Of a DNA stretch of 64,000 nucleotides, positions 1 through 11,679 are shown piece after piece. The position numbers were made by a program, and so were the translations under genes. Position 1 is the first letter of the stretch. The number at the start of each line of letters is the position of its first letter. The notes below the pieces were generated by a model. It did not search any database and had not been told where the DNA came from. It saw only the letters and a list, made by a program, of their open reading frames with translations. The stretch is from Lutjanus erythropterus (lineage: Eukaryota > Chordata > Actinopteri > Lutjaniformes > Lutjanidae), in contig CM034606.1 of NCBI GenBank assembly GCA_020091685.1, positions 13,625,695 through 13,689,694 of the forward strand, in the 5' to 3' direction.

Positions 1-642
1 CTCTTCTGTGTTCCTGGCAGCACCCCGTCCTGGTGCACTCTTTATGCAAAAAGCATTGTCAAGACAGGCTTTTTGTCAAAAGGGGCCTTTTGGAGCCAGT
101 TTTTTTTACACCATTGACACGAACATGGTGTCAGTTCACATAAATGATCAAGAGTATATATTTTTTGAACATATGTTGTCAAAAACACAAGGCTATATGT
201 CTCTGAGGATTGAGGCAAAGAAAACAGCACAAACAAGTGGTTGTATAACTGACAAAAAGGAATTTTGTCATTAAACTTAATCAGAAGTAAAAGAAACAAG
301 CAGAACAAAAATGGGAAGAGGCAGGTATAAAATACTATATTAGAAATTTAATAATACAAAAGTTATTATAGGTATATTTGCCCTTTTCTGCATAATCTTA
401 AGTATATTTAAAATATATTTTTTTAAAGGTGTTCTTTAAAATTGATGTCATGAAGTTCAACTTCAAAAAAATATATATATACTAATTCTGCAATACTTAA
501 TACAGAATTTCAATGTACTTGAAGTCTACTTCATTGTAAATTGTACATTTGTGTACTTATAGTACATATAGTGGTAAGTTAGTTTACTCTTGAAAAGTAT
601 AATTATTTCCATGTCCTTTGTCATTTTGTCATACATTATTAC
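1..642. other. AT-rich intergenic DNA with a degenerate repeat
   Basis: No convincing gene. From about 330 the sequence is rich in short GTACTT, AGTACA and ACTTCAA words. The same style of sequence returns at about 1590-1885, so the two stretches may be halves of one old element split by the sequence that starts at 643. The two small open frames at the left edge overlap each other on opposite strands and resemble nothing known to me. Confidence 0.4.
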
Positions 643-1530
643 TAGGGGTGTGTATCTCGATACATGTTCAACGATACGATATATTTTATAAATCTTTAAG
701 TGGCCAACGATTCGGTTCGATACGATTCAGCTCTGTCACGATACGATACAAGACAATGCAATGTGTCAGTCTTTACATTTTGATTCAATAATGCTACATT
801 TGTAGAGTGCTGTTAGTTGCCAAAAAATCCTGATAGTTTTACTAAATATAGTAACAGTAGAGACAGAGAGAAGGAGACATTACAGTAATGTTTATATCTT
901 ATTATGGGTCTCGTGTAAATGAGATTAAATAAATGAGAAAATTTAAAACTATTTAAAATATCAGTATTTCTGCAGCAAGATGATCTGCTGCTCTGTTTCA
1001 TATTTCATATGAACAGTGCTGTGGTTTTGATTAGTGTGGAGGAAGTGATGTTCTGTTACCTGATCTCACAGTGACATGATGTCTCTGTGGGTCAGACTCA
1101 TGTCTCTGTTCTCTGCTGTCAGACACGTTTTGCATAAATGATCTGCAGCAGCGTTTCTCATCTTTCTTATGAAACCCAAACTTAGTCTACAGTTAAGGAT
1201 TATGGAAGTTTGGTGGTGCGACGTGGTACAATGTCACTTCTGCTGCTGTTTTCAGCACTGTCTGTTTTGAGGAAATGAAGAGGAGACACAGGAGAGGTTG
1301 GAGGGAGCGCTTGTTTTGTGAGCGGTGCAGGCAGAGACAGCAGGAGAGAGAAGACGGAGGAAAGTCAACAATGGCAGTTCATTATTATCACAGTTTGATT
1401 TGAACTGTCCTCACTGAGTATTCAGGGCTTAAAGCATTATTTGGCTGAACTGATTGTGACTGCCAAGTAATGTCTCCCCTGTTTTTTCAGTTTAGGTCAT
1501 TATTGATCTGATCTTATTAATCAACTATTA

Positions 1531-1565
<35 letters not shown>
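643..1565. mobile_element. Probable non-autonomous DNA transposon starting TAGGGGTGTGTATC
   Basis: The block opens with TAGGGGTGTGTATCTCGATA and then repeats CGATACGAT-type words. This resembles the terminal region of a hAT-like family common in fish genomes. The interior is non-coding and the block ends near a long T run (about 1531-1562). I could not identify a matching right terminus or a target-site duplication, so the right boundary and the family assignment are inference. Confidence 0.35.
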
Positions 1566-2140
1566 TAATTGGAATAAGCCAAGAGTATAACTGAGCACAC
1601 TATTACTACATTAATTATATATAATAATAATAATTTTTATGTACTTATTACACAAACAAGGTAAATTTTTTCACCAATCAAGCATGTATATTAGTACATA
1701 CACGACAACATATTTTTAGTGTGTGAAGTATACTTCAAGTTGTTCAACTTTAGCACATTAGTACACTAAATATACTTCAAACTGTGCTTTTCTATAATTT
1801 AATTACTCAACTCATACAATGCAAAGTTATATTTCAAAACAACTATACACCAATTAAATGAATAAATACATTCTAAATATACTTTTACAAGCTTTTCTCT
1901 TTTTTTCGTCTTGTTTGAGGTTGTTGTTGTTGCTCTGCTTCTTCATTCATGTCCTTGTTCTTCGTCTCGCCCTCTGACGAACACGTGAGGTATGAGTCTC
2001 TGTTTTTAGCCATAAAAGAAAAAAAACAACTCATAAACATAATAACTGTAAATACTGTAGCATAAAGTTAACTCTAAATTGAGTGCACCAGCACATATAA
2101 AGCTGCAGCTACATTTTTTCGTTGCTAGATGTCGCTGCGC
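1566..2140. other. AT-rich spacer, no gene seen
   Basis: The first part carries paired GTATACTTCAA-type words like those at 330-640. The rest, up to the 7SL promoter, shows no open frame or recognisable repeat. Confidence 0.4.
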
Positions 2141-2147
2141 TTTTTGA

Positions 2148-2173
2148 TGACGTAATTTTTGTGCAGGATAAAA
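2148..2173 (+). promoter_or_regulatory. Upstream promoter of 7SL RNA: ATF/CRE-like site plus TATA-like box
   Basis: TGACGTAA lies at 2148-2155, which is -50 to -43 relative to the first G of the 7SL RNA at 2198. Vertebrate 7SL genes are known to need an ATF/CREB-type element at about -50 for RNA polymerase III transcription, and both spacing and motif agree. ATAAAA at about 2168-2173 (-30 to -25) is a plausible TATA-like box. An upstream element in the right place argues for a functional locus, because retro-copied 7SL sequences normally lack it. Confidence 0.75.
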
Positions 2174-2197
2174 CACCGATGAGTAGAGCTGTTCCTC

Positions 2198-2494
2198 GCC
2201 GGGTGCGGTGGCGCGCGCCTGTAATCCAAGCTACTGGGAGGCTGAGGCTGGCGGATCGTTTGAGCTCAGGAGCTCTGAGCTGCAGCGGACTATGCCGATC
2301 GGGTGTCCGCACTAAGTTCGGTATCGATATGGTGCTCCTGGGGAAGCCCGGGACCACCAGGTCGTCTAAGGAGGGGTGCACCGGCCCAGGTCGGACACGG
2401 AGCAGGTCAAAGCCCCCGTGCCGCTCAGTAGTGGGATCGCGCCTGTGAATAGACGCTGTAGTGCAGCCTGAGTAATACAGCGGGACCCAGTCTT
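2198..2494 (+). ncRNA. 7SL RNA (RNA of the signal recognition particle), full length
   Basis: This is the RNA scaffold of the cytosolic signal recognition particle, which binds signal peptides, pauses translation and targets ribosomes to the ER. The sequence starts GCCGGGTGCGGTGGCGCG and follows the vertebrate 7SL layout. The 5' Alu domain includes the internal A-box and B-box-like parts. The S domain follows with its GTGTCCGCACTAAGTTCGG segment, GACCACCAGG and GGAGCAGGTCAAA (helix 8, the SRP54 site). The 3' Alu strand GTGGGATCGCGCCTGTGAATAG closes the molecule. The length, about 297-300 nt, matches the family. It has an upstream CRE-like site at -50 and ends at a T run, as an active Pol III gene should. 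One oddity: the helix-8 tetraloop at 2394-2397 reads GACA, where I recall vertebrate GAAA. Open frames drawn across it on both strands are artefacts. Confidence 0.95.
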
Positions 2495-2498
2495 TTTT
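2493..2498 (+). terminator. RNA polymerase III terminator (T6) of 7SL
   Basis: Six consecutive T residues directly follow GGGACCCAGTC, the expected 3' end of 7SL RNA. A run of four or more T on the non-template strand is the standard Pol III stop. Confidence 0.85.
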
Positions 2499-3402
2499 AC
2501 GCTTTAGACAACACACACTATCAACAGCAATGTCTGCACAGCTTATAACAGCTTCATCACTGCTGCTTTATTATCTTGTTTCCATGAAAAACCTTCATAG
2601 ATCAGCTCAGTTTGTTTGTTCTACAGCGACTCCACCTGGAAGAGAGGAGCAATGACCACCAGTCGCACCAGTCAATGTAACACCACACATACAGGAAGTT
2701 ATAACAGGTTTTCTTTACATGATTGAATAAACTTGATTGAGGGAAGAAAATCCTCCAGGAAAAATAATCAGACACACAGAACATTTAACACAGTGTTTGT
2801 GTACCTCAACTTTACAAAACATATGAATAAATGTTTCTACTGTTTTCAGTAGATTTTCTATTTCCATGTACTGTCATTTCCACAGTACAATTAAAAAATA
2901 TTTTAAAACGTTCTAACCATACATCAAACACACATCATCAACAGACATTGTGTGCTGTTTACAGAAAATGATAGATTATTCTTTGCATTGGAGTTTGATT
3001 GTGTCTGAGGTGCAATTGTCAATGTGGCCACCAGGTGTCTCTGTTATGTCAGGCTTCGTCACAGAGGCAAACAAAACAACTAAACATATACACAAAAGGC
3101 AGAATCCTCATCCGTCTATGTTTTGACTCAGGCGGTGGGGGTGTGGAGACCACCCAGCTGAGTATACTCTAAAGCTTTCCACAAACACAACCCTGCTCAG
3201 GTCACTTGCTGCATTTGGTTCCCTGCATCTTGACTGGCAGGCTGGATTAACTCAACTGAACTCCTGTGTAACCTCCCAGGACCCCAGCTGCTATCAGCAT
3301 TTCCCATGATGCTAAACTCAGTCCAGGCCATATAGCAGAGACGAATGACCCTCTCACTCTGCACCGGATACTAGGAAGTAGACCCACTCGTGTGCCACTC
3401 AG
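2499..3402. other. Intergenic, no gene seen
   Basis: Ordinary AT-rich sequence after the 7SL terminator. I find no long open frame, no convincing splice-bounded exon and no repeat that I can name. Confidence 0.4.
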
Positions 3403-4012
3403 GACGGAGTCATGTCAGGGCATCACGGAAGGCTGGAATTACTTTTTTATCAGCGGTCAAACAAGACAGTAATTCATCATAGCCTATATTTGTTGAACAA
3501 TGCTATTTGCTTGTGTGTGCAGCAGCACTAGTGTCTACTTTAGAAAACCCTGCTCATGTTGGGCACATGCAGCTTACGCAAGGAAGCCACTTATAAAATT
3601 AGATAAGACTTTTAGTCACACTTCATTTTACAGTACATGAATAAGACATAGCAAGCAGTACTTTGAGAGGGCAATTAGGGACAATTTACAACAGAAATGT
3701 ACTGTAAAGTAAAGTGTGTATTATTTCCCACTGTTAGGCCCCTATTAGACTTTCTTAGAGGATATCTAGATACTATGAAGAGAACCATAATGTCCACCTC
3801 AGCAGTGAATTATGTCAGAGTATCATGGAAGAAAAGAAAGTAGACAGTGAATCATCATGGACTGTATTTGTTGAACAATGTTATTTGATTGTGCATGTAG
3901 TGCGACTAGTGTCTGCTTTCAAGAACTTGTGTTGGACACATGCAGCTTAGTCATGGAGGTTAGTTCAGTTGCACTTCAGTTTACAGTACACTAATAACAT
4001 TTAATAAGTCAT
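3403..4012. repeat. Diverged tandem duplication, two units offset by about 380 bp
   Basis: Unit 1 (about 3403-3665) and unit 2 (about 3793-4012) share the same series of words: ATGTCAG.G.ATCA.GGAA, AATTCATCAT/GAATCATCAT, TTTGTTGAACAATG.TATTTG, ACTAGTGTCT.CTTT, GG.CACATGCAGCTTA and TTTACAGTACA.TAATA. They align co-linearly with small indels and many substitutions. There is no coding potential. It is either a local duplication or two adjacent copies of an unnamed repeat. Confidence 0.7.
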
Positions 4013-4165
4013 ACTTTTTTTTTTTTTTAAACAAATTAAACAAAAGCTATTTTCCCCTTTTACAGCCTTATTAGATTTTAACCAGGAACCAGCCAGAGAA
4101 GGTGTGTCTCAAATAGCAGATATGTGATTTTACTTTAATTTACAGTGCAGTTCAGTTGTAATTAC

Positions 4166-4440
4166 CAGGCCTGGGTAGTAACAGATTACATGTAATGGGA
4201 TTATATAATTTTGGTACAAAAAAAAGGTAACTGTGTTACATTGCTGTTACAGAAAGAAATGATGCGGTCAGACTAGTTACCCTCTATGAAAGTCTAATAA
4301 GGGTTTGAGAAAGGGTCTAATACTGTCTAATAAACAACATGTTATTTCTAGGTTTTGTCTAATTTGATACAAAGTGCGTTTTGTTACGTCTTATCTGTAT
4401 ACTGTAAAATAAAGTACTGTGTTGTGTTTTTCATAGTGAT
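4166..4440 (+). repeat. Two adjacent interspersed-repeat fragments
   Basis: At 4166-4262 the words GTAACAGATTACATGTAATG and GTAACTGTGTTACA resemble a short repeat common in fish. At about 4288-4430 GTCTAATAAGGG, TCTAATACTGTCTAATAAA and TTTTGTCTAATTTG match a second region of this window (about 23040-23165) in the same orientation, which shows a dispersed family. No coding content. Confidence 0.5.
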
Positions 4441-4896
4441 GAATTCTATTTAGCGGCTCTCCTTCTTGTATAACATCTTTCATATCATGAGCCATTTGAC
4501 CCGAGCGATACATGTGACTCCCAGGAATCACTAAATCAGAAGTTCAAACGCAGACTGGAGATGTGTCACACTGATACAGTAGATTGCCCCCCCCCCCCCA
4601 CCCTCCCCTCCGTCTCGGCCCAAGATCCTTGCCAGGAAAGTGTAATAGACAAAATGAAGTGATTGAACGAGCTCCGCTGCAGAAGCAGTCCTGCAGGAGC
4701 GTCTTTTACGTATGTATGAATTCTCTGGTTGAATTTACAAATTATCCTTTGAGATGGAACCAACTTTGCTGAAGATTCCTTGAGAAAAGTCCCTGGCCTT
4801 GTTCTGGCCGCTGCAACATTTAATTTGATTCCTTGTGACACGTCGTCTGCGAGGGCCAAGTCCTGTGTGTCCTGGAAGAGCTTCCATCTCTCCTGC

Positions 4897-4898
<2 letters not shown>

Positions 4899-4964
<66 letters not shown>
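4899..4964 (+). repeat. (TG)33 dinucleotide microsatellite
   Basis: An uninterrupted TG tract of 33 units, bounded by CTGCAT on the left and CGACTGCC on the right. Long perfect tracts like this are normally length-polymorphic. Cys/Val and His/Thr frames through it are artefacts. Confidence 0.97.
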
Positions 4965-4967
<3 letters not shown>

Positions 4968-6344
4968 CTGCCAAGTCCTCTACAGATCCCATATTCAGCT
5001 CACATGTTTCCTGTCCCAGACGACAACTCAGCCACAACCCCACAACCCCCCCCCCAGCAAAGCAAACTGAGGCTGGCTGTGTTTACTGTCTGCATCTCCA
5101 CTTCTCACCCTAATAAATAATATATATTGCTAAACTCGATAATAATCAATAAGTATCATGTTATTTGTTTTCAGAAAAAGATTTGGAGGAGTTTGGTTTA
5201 TCTCACTGGGAGATCTTTGCACTCGTTTGAGGAAAAATGAGCAACAACTACTACAAATTTTATATCTCAAAATCAAGACCATATTTCGGCAAAAGCCCAG
5301 ACTTCCTGTCTTCCTAGTCTCAAAGAGGATGTGACCATATGTGCGCTTCTTCGCTCCAGATGTTGATCCATGGGAATCTGGATAAAGGCACAAAAAGCGT
5401 AAATGAACATTTGCCGTTAGAATAATGAAACTGAAGGGAAATTTGGATTTGCGTTTCTGTTTTGTGCCATAAAGCAATTCTTTTTTGTGCTGTAAAGCAG
5501 CACATCAAAGTCCTGCTGGCATGATAGAATGAGGCTGCCATTGTTTCTAAAGACTGGCTTGTTTTTACTAGTTTTAGTAATGACTATGACCTGATATAGC
5601 TTTTTTATCATTTCCTTATTTTTAAACTTCTGGCGGGTCCAGTAGTTTCATTGTCACGGCTAACAGAAATAATCTGTTAATTAGGGTTTAGTTGGATGTT
5701 GCATTAGATTAGGGGGAAGAACCACAGTCCACCAGCCCTCTATGGGCAGATCAGTGGTGGTTACTTCGAAACAAACAGCTCTTTTTACTGAATTCAGATT
5801 GACAAGTCACTGACTCATCCCTCCTACCTGATAATGGCTAGTGCCAATGGCAAAGCCAAGGTGAGACCATGTATCACTCAAACTATTGTGCAACTCTCAT
5901 ATTAACTGTGTTTCTGGAAACGTATCAAGTTATTTACTTTATTAATGTTGCCCTCTGAGAAAAGCAACCACTCCATGAACGAATGTCAAAACACCCATGA
6001 TATGACTTGTTTTACTATCAGAATGTGATTTATTCGGTCTGATAACATTTGGAAAGTCTAAAAGAGTCCATGACCAAAATTAAAACCATGAATTAGCCAG
6101 CTAGGCCAGCGTGAGTCTATGGTGTGCATGCTCTATGGGGTTGGTGAGGGATTCATGAAGCTCTGGGTGACTAATATGAATGACTTGAACGTGACTCTTT
6201 TCTGTGAGTGACTCATAGAAATTTGAGTTAGTAAAGAGTCGAACCTCCTAACTCTATTATCATATGATCTGCCTGTTTCAGTGAGACAGTGCAAAATGTG
6301 GAGGCTAGTGCATCTTGTTCCATCTGCAGACATCCTTTTTGTTT
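4965..6344. other. Intergenic, no gene seen
   Basis: Short C-rich runs near 4584-4600 and 5047-5055 flank the microsatellite region. The remainder is unremarkable. Small minus-strand frames around 5130-5611 overlap one another in different phases and lack splice context. Confidence 0.4.
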
Positions 6345-6990
6345 GAGCCAGCCGGTTCTCATTCGCAGCTTGTCAAATACTGACATTTTGCCCCTGAAAA
6401 CTGCAACTCATACAGATGTGCACTGCACCCATTGTCTGTATGAGATGCACCAGGCATTTCATGTAGTAAAAAGAGTAATACAGTCAGCATCTAGAGGAGG
6501 TGGGTGGATGGATGGCTCAAACAAACACAGGACTTTCACCCAGGAGACTGGGGTTTATGTCCCATGAGAAAACCAAAATTCACATGCAACTAAATGTTCA
6601 GAGACATTTATTTTCTGGACTTGCCACTAGTGAAATTTAGAGTAAACGGCAACAAGCTGTAAATGAGCCGTACACTATGATGGACATTTTAATTCATGAA
6701 ACTTTTTGGGAAATATATTCTTATTTTGTTAAAGCCACAGTGAGCCACTGGAGAGGGACAAGATAGCTGCATGCATCTCCGGAGCCTCAGGTTGCTGTAA
6801 ACATACCCCAGTAGTTTTGTTGCCTAAACCTACCCAAACGGCAACTGTTTGACAACATTAACCACATATTAAAAAGAGTCATACAGCTGCTTAAAGGATA
6901 ACTTGTGCATCAGTACGAGACTCAAACGGACAGAGACAAACTGCTGATATTTGATGAGTTAGGATGAGAATGGGTTGCAGCCAGCCAGGC
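6345..6990. mobile_element. Probable degenerate transposable element
   Basis: The stretch opens with GAGCCAGCCGGTTCTCATTC and closes near GAGAATGGGTTGCAGCCAGC. In between lies CAGGACTTTCACCCAGGAGA, a phrase I associate with a dispersed fish repeat. Clear termini and a target-site duplication were not found, so this is tentative. Confidence 0.3.
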
Positions 6991-9180
6991 TTGAGTGCAC
7001 TACTCTACATGAGTACACAGAAAAAATACGACCATCTCAACCCCACTAATGCACACATCCCTGTTGAGCCATAACAACAAGTGTGTAATGCAGCACAAAC
7101 CAGCACCGCACAATGTATAAACTTTGGCCCTTTTCTGTTCCTGTAAGTTTCCATCTTTCTATTGTTAGGCTGCAGCGAGAGTCAGAGGACCTGGAATCTT
7201 CTGGAAGCATCTATGATCAGTGGGTTGTTGTGCAGGGTGTAAAACTGGTGGACAGGACAGGAGATGTAGTGATGTCTGGAGGTTCGAGCATTGATTTAGT
7301 GCATGGATCTGATTTCTGAAAAGTACAATAATAATTTGTGACCCAACGTGATCATTAGAGGTCACAGGTTTGATCAGTGCAGCTGTCAGTATGTTCTATT
7401 GAATTCTCACTGAACTGTGAGCGAATATCTTCTTATGTAGAAGAGTAAGTAAAATGTTAAAAATATTGTAGATACAATTCATCTCAGTTTCACTTTCTGT
7501 ATTACACACATGTGCACAGACACACACACACATAAGCTGCGGAGGACACACACATGCCAATACAATTTGATACAGCGTGCTCATGTACGCACACACCGCA
7601 TACTAACCCACCTCTCCTACAATGTACTTGCGAGAAAATAACATGCAAGTCATATCACACTGGGTTCTCGGTTTCAAACACCACACACACACGCACACAC
7701 ATATGTGCCCTGGTGCACACAGGCCTCTGTGTGGTTGTGGCTGTGTCCAGTATGGACACATAGAGGAAATTCTTCCCTCCCAATTTCCCGGGACTGAACT
7801 GGGAGTGACCTGGTTGGCAGACACACAGCCTCGATGGAAGGAATGTAACTCAACTCCCCCCGCCTGCCCCTCAACACCCCCCTCATCCATCCAGCAGTCT
7901 GCTGGCCCAGCTGTGTGAGGATAGAGGGAGAAACATACAGAGCTGTAGGATGAGAGGGATGTCTTTTATCTCCTACCAATTCATGAAATTCCTCTCTATA
8001 CTTTGGTGAAAGTTCATCTTTGAGGAGTCTGGCGTGTGTTCGTTGTGCAAAAGATTCATCGTCTCTGGGTGTCACTGAAACGCCAACAGACGGTTTAATA
8101 CATGTGTTTTTTCCTTGTGTAACTCAGAAAGTACTTCCAGTCCCACCAAAGCAATAATCATGAGAGAAGCAACAACTGAAACAGGAACAAAAGGGCAGAA
8201 GCATTAACAAGAGTTGGAAAAAGTGAAAACAGACCCCGTGGGTCTAATTATAACCTAAGAAGAAATACTGTATTAAAATAACTGCACAACAAGAATAGCA
8301 AAAACACAGAAAAACAACAGCAACCACATAATCATTCATAACTCAAAACAGCAATAAAACAACAGCAGGAACAGTAACAGAAATAGCATGTTAAGTTTAA
8401 CACTAACCTAATGTCCAATGCCTAATGTCACATTCAAATTAAATAAAAGGTATCATACAAAATATCTGACTACAGCCAAGCTGTAAATATATGTGAAAAT
8501 ATAGGAGAGGCACAGCAGTTTCATACATATAGGTAGGTTCAAGGTGCTGTACATAGAAGTAGCTCCAACACAAGTTAAAACACTTAACACAATTAAAACA
8601 AGCAAGATAAAACAAATAAATATATTAAAATATAAGATAATACATTCTAGAGCAATATAGCTTTAATTCAATCTCCAAATGCTCTAATTTAAAGCTATTT
8701 CTTTAACAGAAAGTATATCTACCAATACATGATCGACTCTGTCTGTCAGCTAACTGAATGTTAACCACGAAGTGTGTCCCAAATCCACCGGACGCGGCTG
8801 CATCACGTTACAGCTTTGTCACAGCTGCCAGGGATGATTCTACCTGCTGTGCCAACATCTCACTCAGGTCTCTGAGCCTGTAAATAACTTGTGAATGGAT
8901 ATAAGTTACTATATGTTTAAAGTGGCACTAATAAATATTCTCATATATTCATTGATTGCATAATGTGAGTGTAAGAGACAGGGGTGAAAAAAATCTAAAA
9001 AAATCTTTTAAGATCCAACTTCAGATTGATGTTGTTTAAAGAACGACTACTACAGCTCTGTAATAGAACCACAGAGCAAACAGTTACCTACTTATCATTT
9101 AAAGGCTCACCAATTTTCTGGCGTGAGGGGCTGCCTGTGTGGAACTGCATGCGTTTTTCTCCACTGGAGGGCACCCTCGA
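6991..9180. other. Intergenic DNA with short CA-rich tracts
   Basis: Imperfect (CA)n runs occur at about 7503-7560 and 7675-7705. The 8.2-8.4 kb part is A-rich with many AACAGCA words. I see no gene; overlapping frames on both strands at 7.6-8.1 kb follow the CA-rich composition. Confidence 0.4.
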
Positions 9181-9183
9181 GCA

Positions 9184-9770
9184 CTGACTGTCAAAGTGGG
9201 GGCCCCCAGGGAAATGCCAGGGGGCCTCAGCAAAATGCTAAAAAATAAGATAAAATGATCATTATGTGAATTATTCTAAAATATAGTTTCCAATAATATA
9301 TAACATATCACATATAACAAATCTTTGTGCTGTGCCCCTCTTTCATTGATCACATCATAAGCTGTCAGTGTTGGTCTTCTACCCGACATCTCCCACAAAG
9401 CTGCCCTGCTCCTGAAATTTAGTGCTAAATCACAAACATGGACACATTTTTGAAAATGAAAAGACCTGGCGAACTCACCAACTGCCCAGCTGACAAAAGC
9501 TTGGCCGCAAAAAAATCTGAACGACGCCTGGCCAAATAAAACCTGCAAGCATGATGCAGAACACACAAAATATGGATTTACTGCCACTCGTAACAAATGT
9601 GTTCTGGTTCGAGACCCTCTCAAAGAAATATTTTAAACCGTCTAAACTTCAGCGTCACTTGAAACAAAAGTGCCGTACAAAGGCTGAAAAAACAGTCGAC
9701 TGGATTTTTGAAGACATTTTGCAAAAACGAATGCTTATTTTGGGGCATTTTTTTCTTACCACATAATTCC
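9184..9770 (+). pseudogene. Fossil hAT (ZBED/Charlie-type) transposase, N-terminal BED-finger region
   Basis: The hAT transposases, and the host ZBED proteins derived from them, begin with a Lys-rich leader followed by a BED zinc finger. Here an ATG at 9438 opens Met-Asp-Thr-Phe-Leu-Lys-Met-Lys-Arg. Further on, AATATGGATTTACTGCC in another frame gives Lys-Tyr-Gly-Phe-Thr-Ala. A third stretch gives KPSKLQRHLKQKC, the end of the BED finger. The family order is leader, KYGF, finger, so the pieces are co-linear but split across frames. The upstream GTGGGGGCCCCCAGGG (9197-9212) resembles a hAT-type 5' end. No catalytic core follows. This is a dead 5' fragment of a DNA transposon, not a host gene. 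Confidence 0.65.
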
Positions 9771-11679
9771 ATATAATTCTGTATCTCATAGTTTTGATTT
9801 CTCCAGTATTAATTGTAGAAAAATAAAGAAAAAACATCAAATGAGAAGTTCTGTCCAAATTTTGACTGGTACTGTATATAAATTATATTAATTGTGATAG
9901 AACAACATTATTAGTACGATGCATGTTAGTTACCTGCTTGCAGAATTACCTGTTCATGGGTGCGGTAAACATTTCCTTGGTAACAGCTAAGTCCACCAAT
10001 CAGAGACACTGCTGTTACACGCTTTAACATATGGGTAGTGTAGTACTTCTCCATGACTTTGTGAATATTTTGTTTTTCTTAAAACAAGGCTGATATCATA
10101 CAAACTTCTGGTTTCTAGAGGAGCATATACATCATTTCACAATCTCATAACTCATTGACAGTCTATGTTGGATAGTTACAACATTATGGCTAATAATCAA
10201 AATCCTTTATTCAGTATATGAATGGAATTTTCATTTCAAGAACTTTGCTGTTGAGCTCTATCCATACAAGTTTAAATGCACATTTTTTTTATGTGTCGCA
10301 ACCCGTTGATAGATAGATTGTCATGGAGTGTGTTACTCATTTGTAACACAGGCCACCTTTTGAAGTGTTGAGTGGTATGAACTCTTACCACTGAAATCCT
10401 TCTCATAACTTTTAGTCTCGCGTCACTTGAATGCAACATCAGTACCATGAGGCTGACAAAATACAACTGATTTGATTAAGGTATTAACAACATGGCCGTT
10501 CCATTTGGAACAGCCCTCAGGCCAAACTTTATAGTCTTTTTGCCTCCCAAGTGGAGTCTATGTATAGCAATGTTGTATCTCAGTTTTGTTTTCTGATCAT
10601 TACAACCTCATTAGTGGGGGATTTTAGTGCTTTAGTTTTGTTCTTTGAAAGCTTTTTGGCATAAATTGTCCTTACTTTCCATTTTATTCAGACAGATTTA
10701 CAATTTGTTACACTTGGATAATATGCATGGTTACTGAAGCAAAGTATGGCTATCCATCTCAGTACGGTGCAATCTGAATCACTCTGGTTGTGGGTCTGTC
10801 TCTCTCTGACCACCGGGCCAGTCTTGCAGGCTGAAGTGGGAACCATTGCGCCCATTATGACTCAGCAGATGGTGCGGTATGCAGCACCACCTCTCAGTGC
10901 CCATGTGTCTGCAGCAGTACTCTGTGTTCTCTAATGACATTTAACTCATCTAGGCCGTCATATTACCCTGCGCCGTGGGAATCTCATCTTTCCCAGCTAC
11001 AGATAGAAAGCCAAGAATGCCAGGTTTGGACTGGACAGGTTGTTCTGGGCACGGCAAAGATGTTTCATTCAGCAAGTTATACAGAGCAGCTTTGAGTCCT
11101 GCAACCTCAAATATTGTAAAAATGAAGTACTTCTTGCCTGTAGCTTTAAATGTAATTCTACGAAGATTTTTTTTTTTTACTGTTTCTGTTGCACTTCCAT
11201 GAAACTGTCAGCTTTATTGTAGAGTGATTGAGATAATGGTGGCGTGTGGCAGCTTGCCCTGCCTGAGGTTTTCGAGGTTCAGCTGTTTGGCAGGGAGGGC
11301 CAGTGGATTTGCAGAGCTGTTGTCTGGATGCCTCCTCCTGCTCCAGACTCCCTTGGTGGTGTCCCCTTTCTCCCCCCCGACAGCCTTTTATTGGCTCCAC
11401 GGGCCTCCTGTGGTCCTCAAAGGCACTCCCTGCACTCAAGCATGATATTCTGCACCCAACCCTGCCTCCCCACCCCTGCCCTTATCCGCCGCCACAGGGG
11501 AGGAAATGGCCTGGAGGAGCTAGAGTGTGGCATGGTATAATTATCTTCCTTCTACATCTCTCTCTGCACCTTGGTTTCCGCACAACACCTCTCATGATAC
11601 CTCTATGGCTCAACTGCATAGTAGACTGGGTCAATATATATATATATTTAACATACCATGAACTCACTAAACTCTGAGC
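9771..11679. other. Intergenic, no gene seen
   Basis: No repeat or exon that I can support. The 11.2-11.55 kb part is GC-richer with overlapping frames on both strands (up to 124 codons). None has recognisable domains and they shadow each other, so I treat them as chance. Confidence 0.35.

Noticed and set aside
2198-2494. An Alu-type SINE, because the start resembles an Alu element
   Set aside because: The complete S domain is present along with upstream promoter elements and a terminator. Alu elements lack the S domain.
2109-2516. Protein-coding frames on both strands at 2.1-2.5 kb
   Set aside because: They overlay the 7SL RNA gene; GC-rich structured RNA genes often leave open frames.
4780-5120. 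Several frames rich in Cys-Val or His-Thr
   Set aside because: Translations of the (TG)33 microsatellite.
6170-6260. Possible tRNA on the minus strand (GGTTCGACTC B-box-like word)
   Set aside because: No A-box, no cloverleaf stems and no CCA-proximal acceptor pairing could be found.
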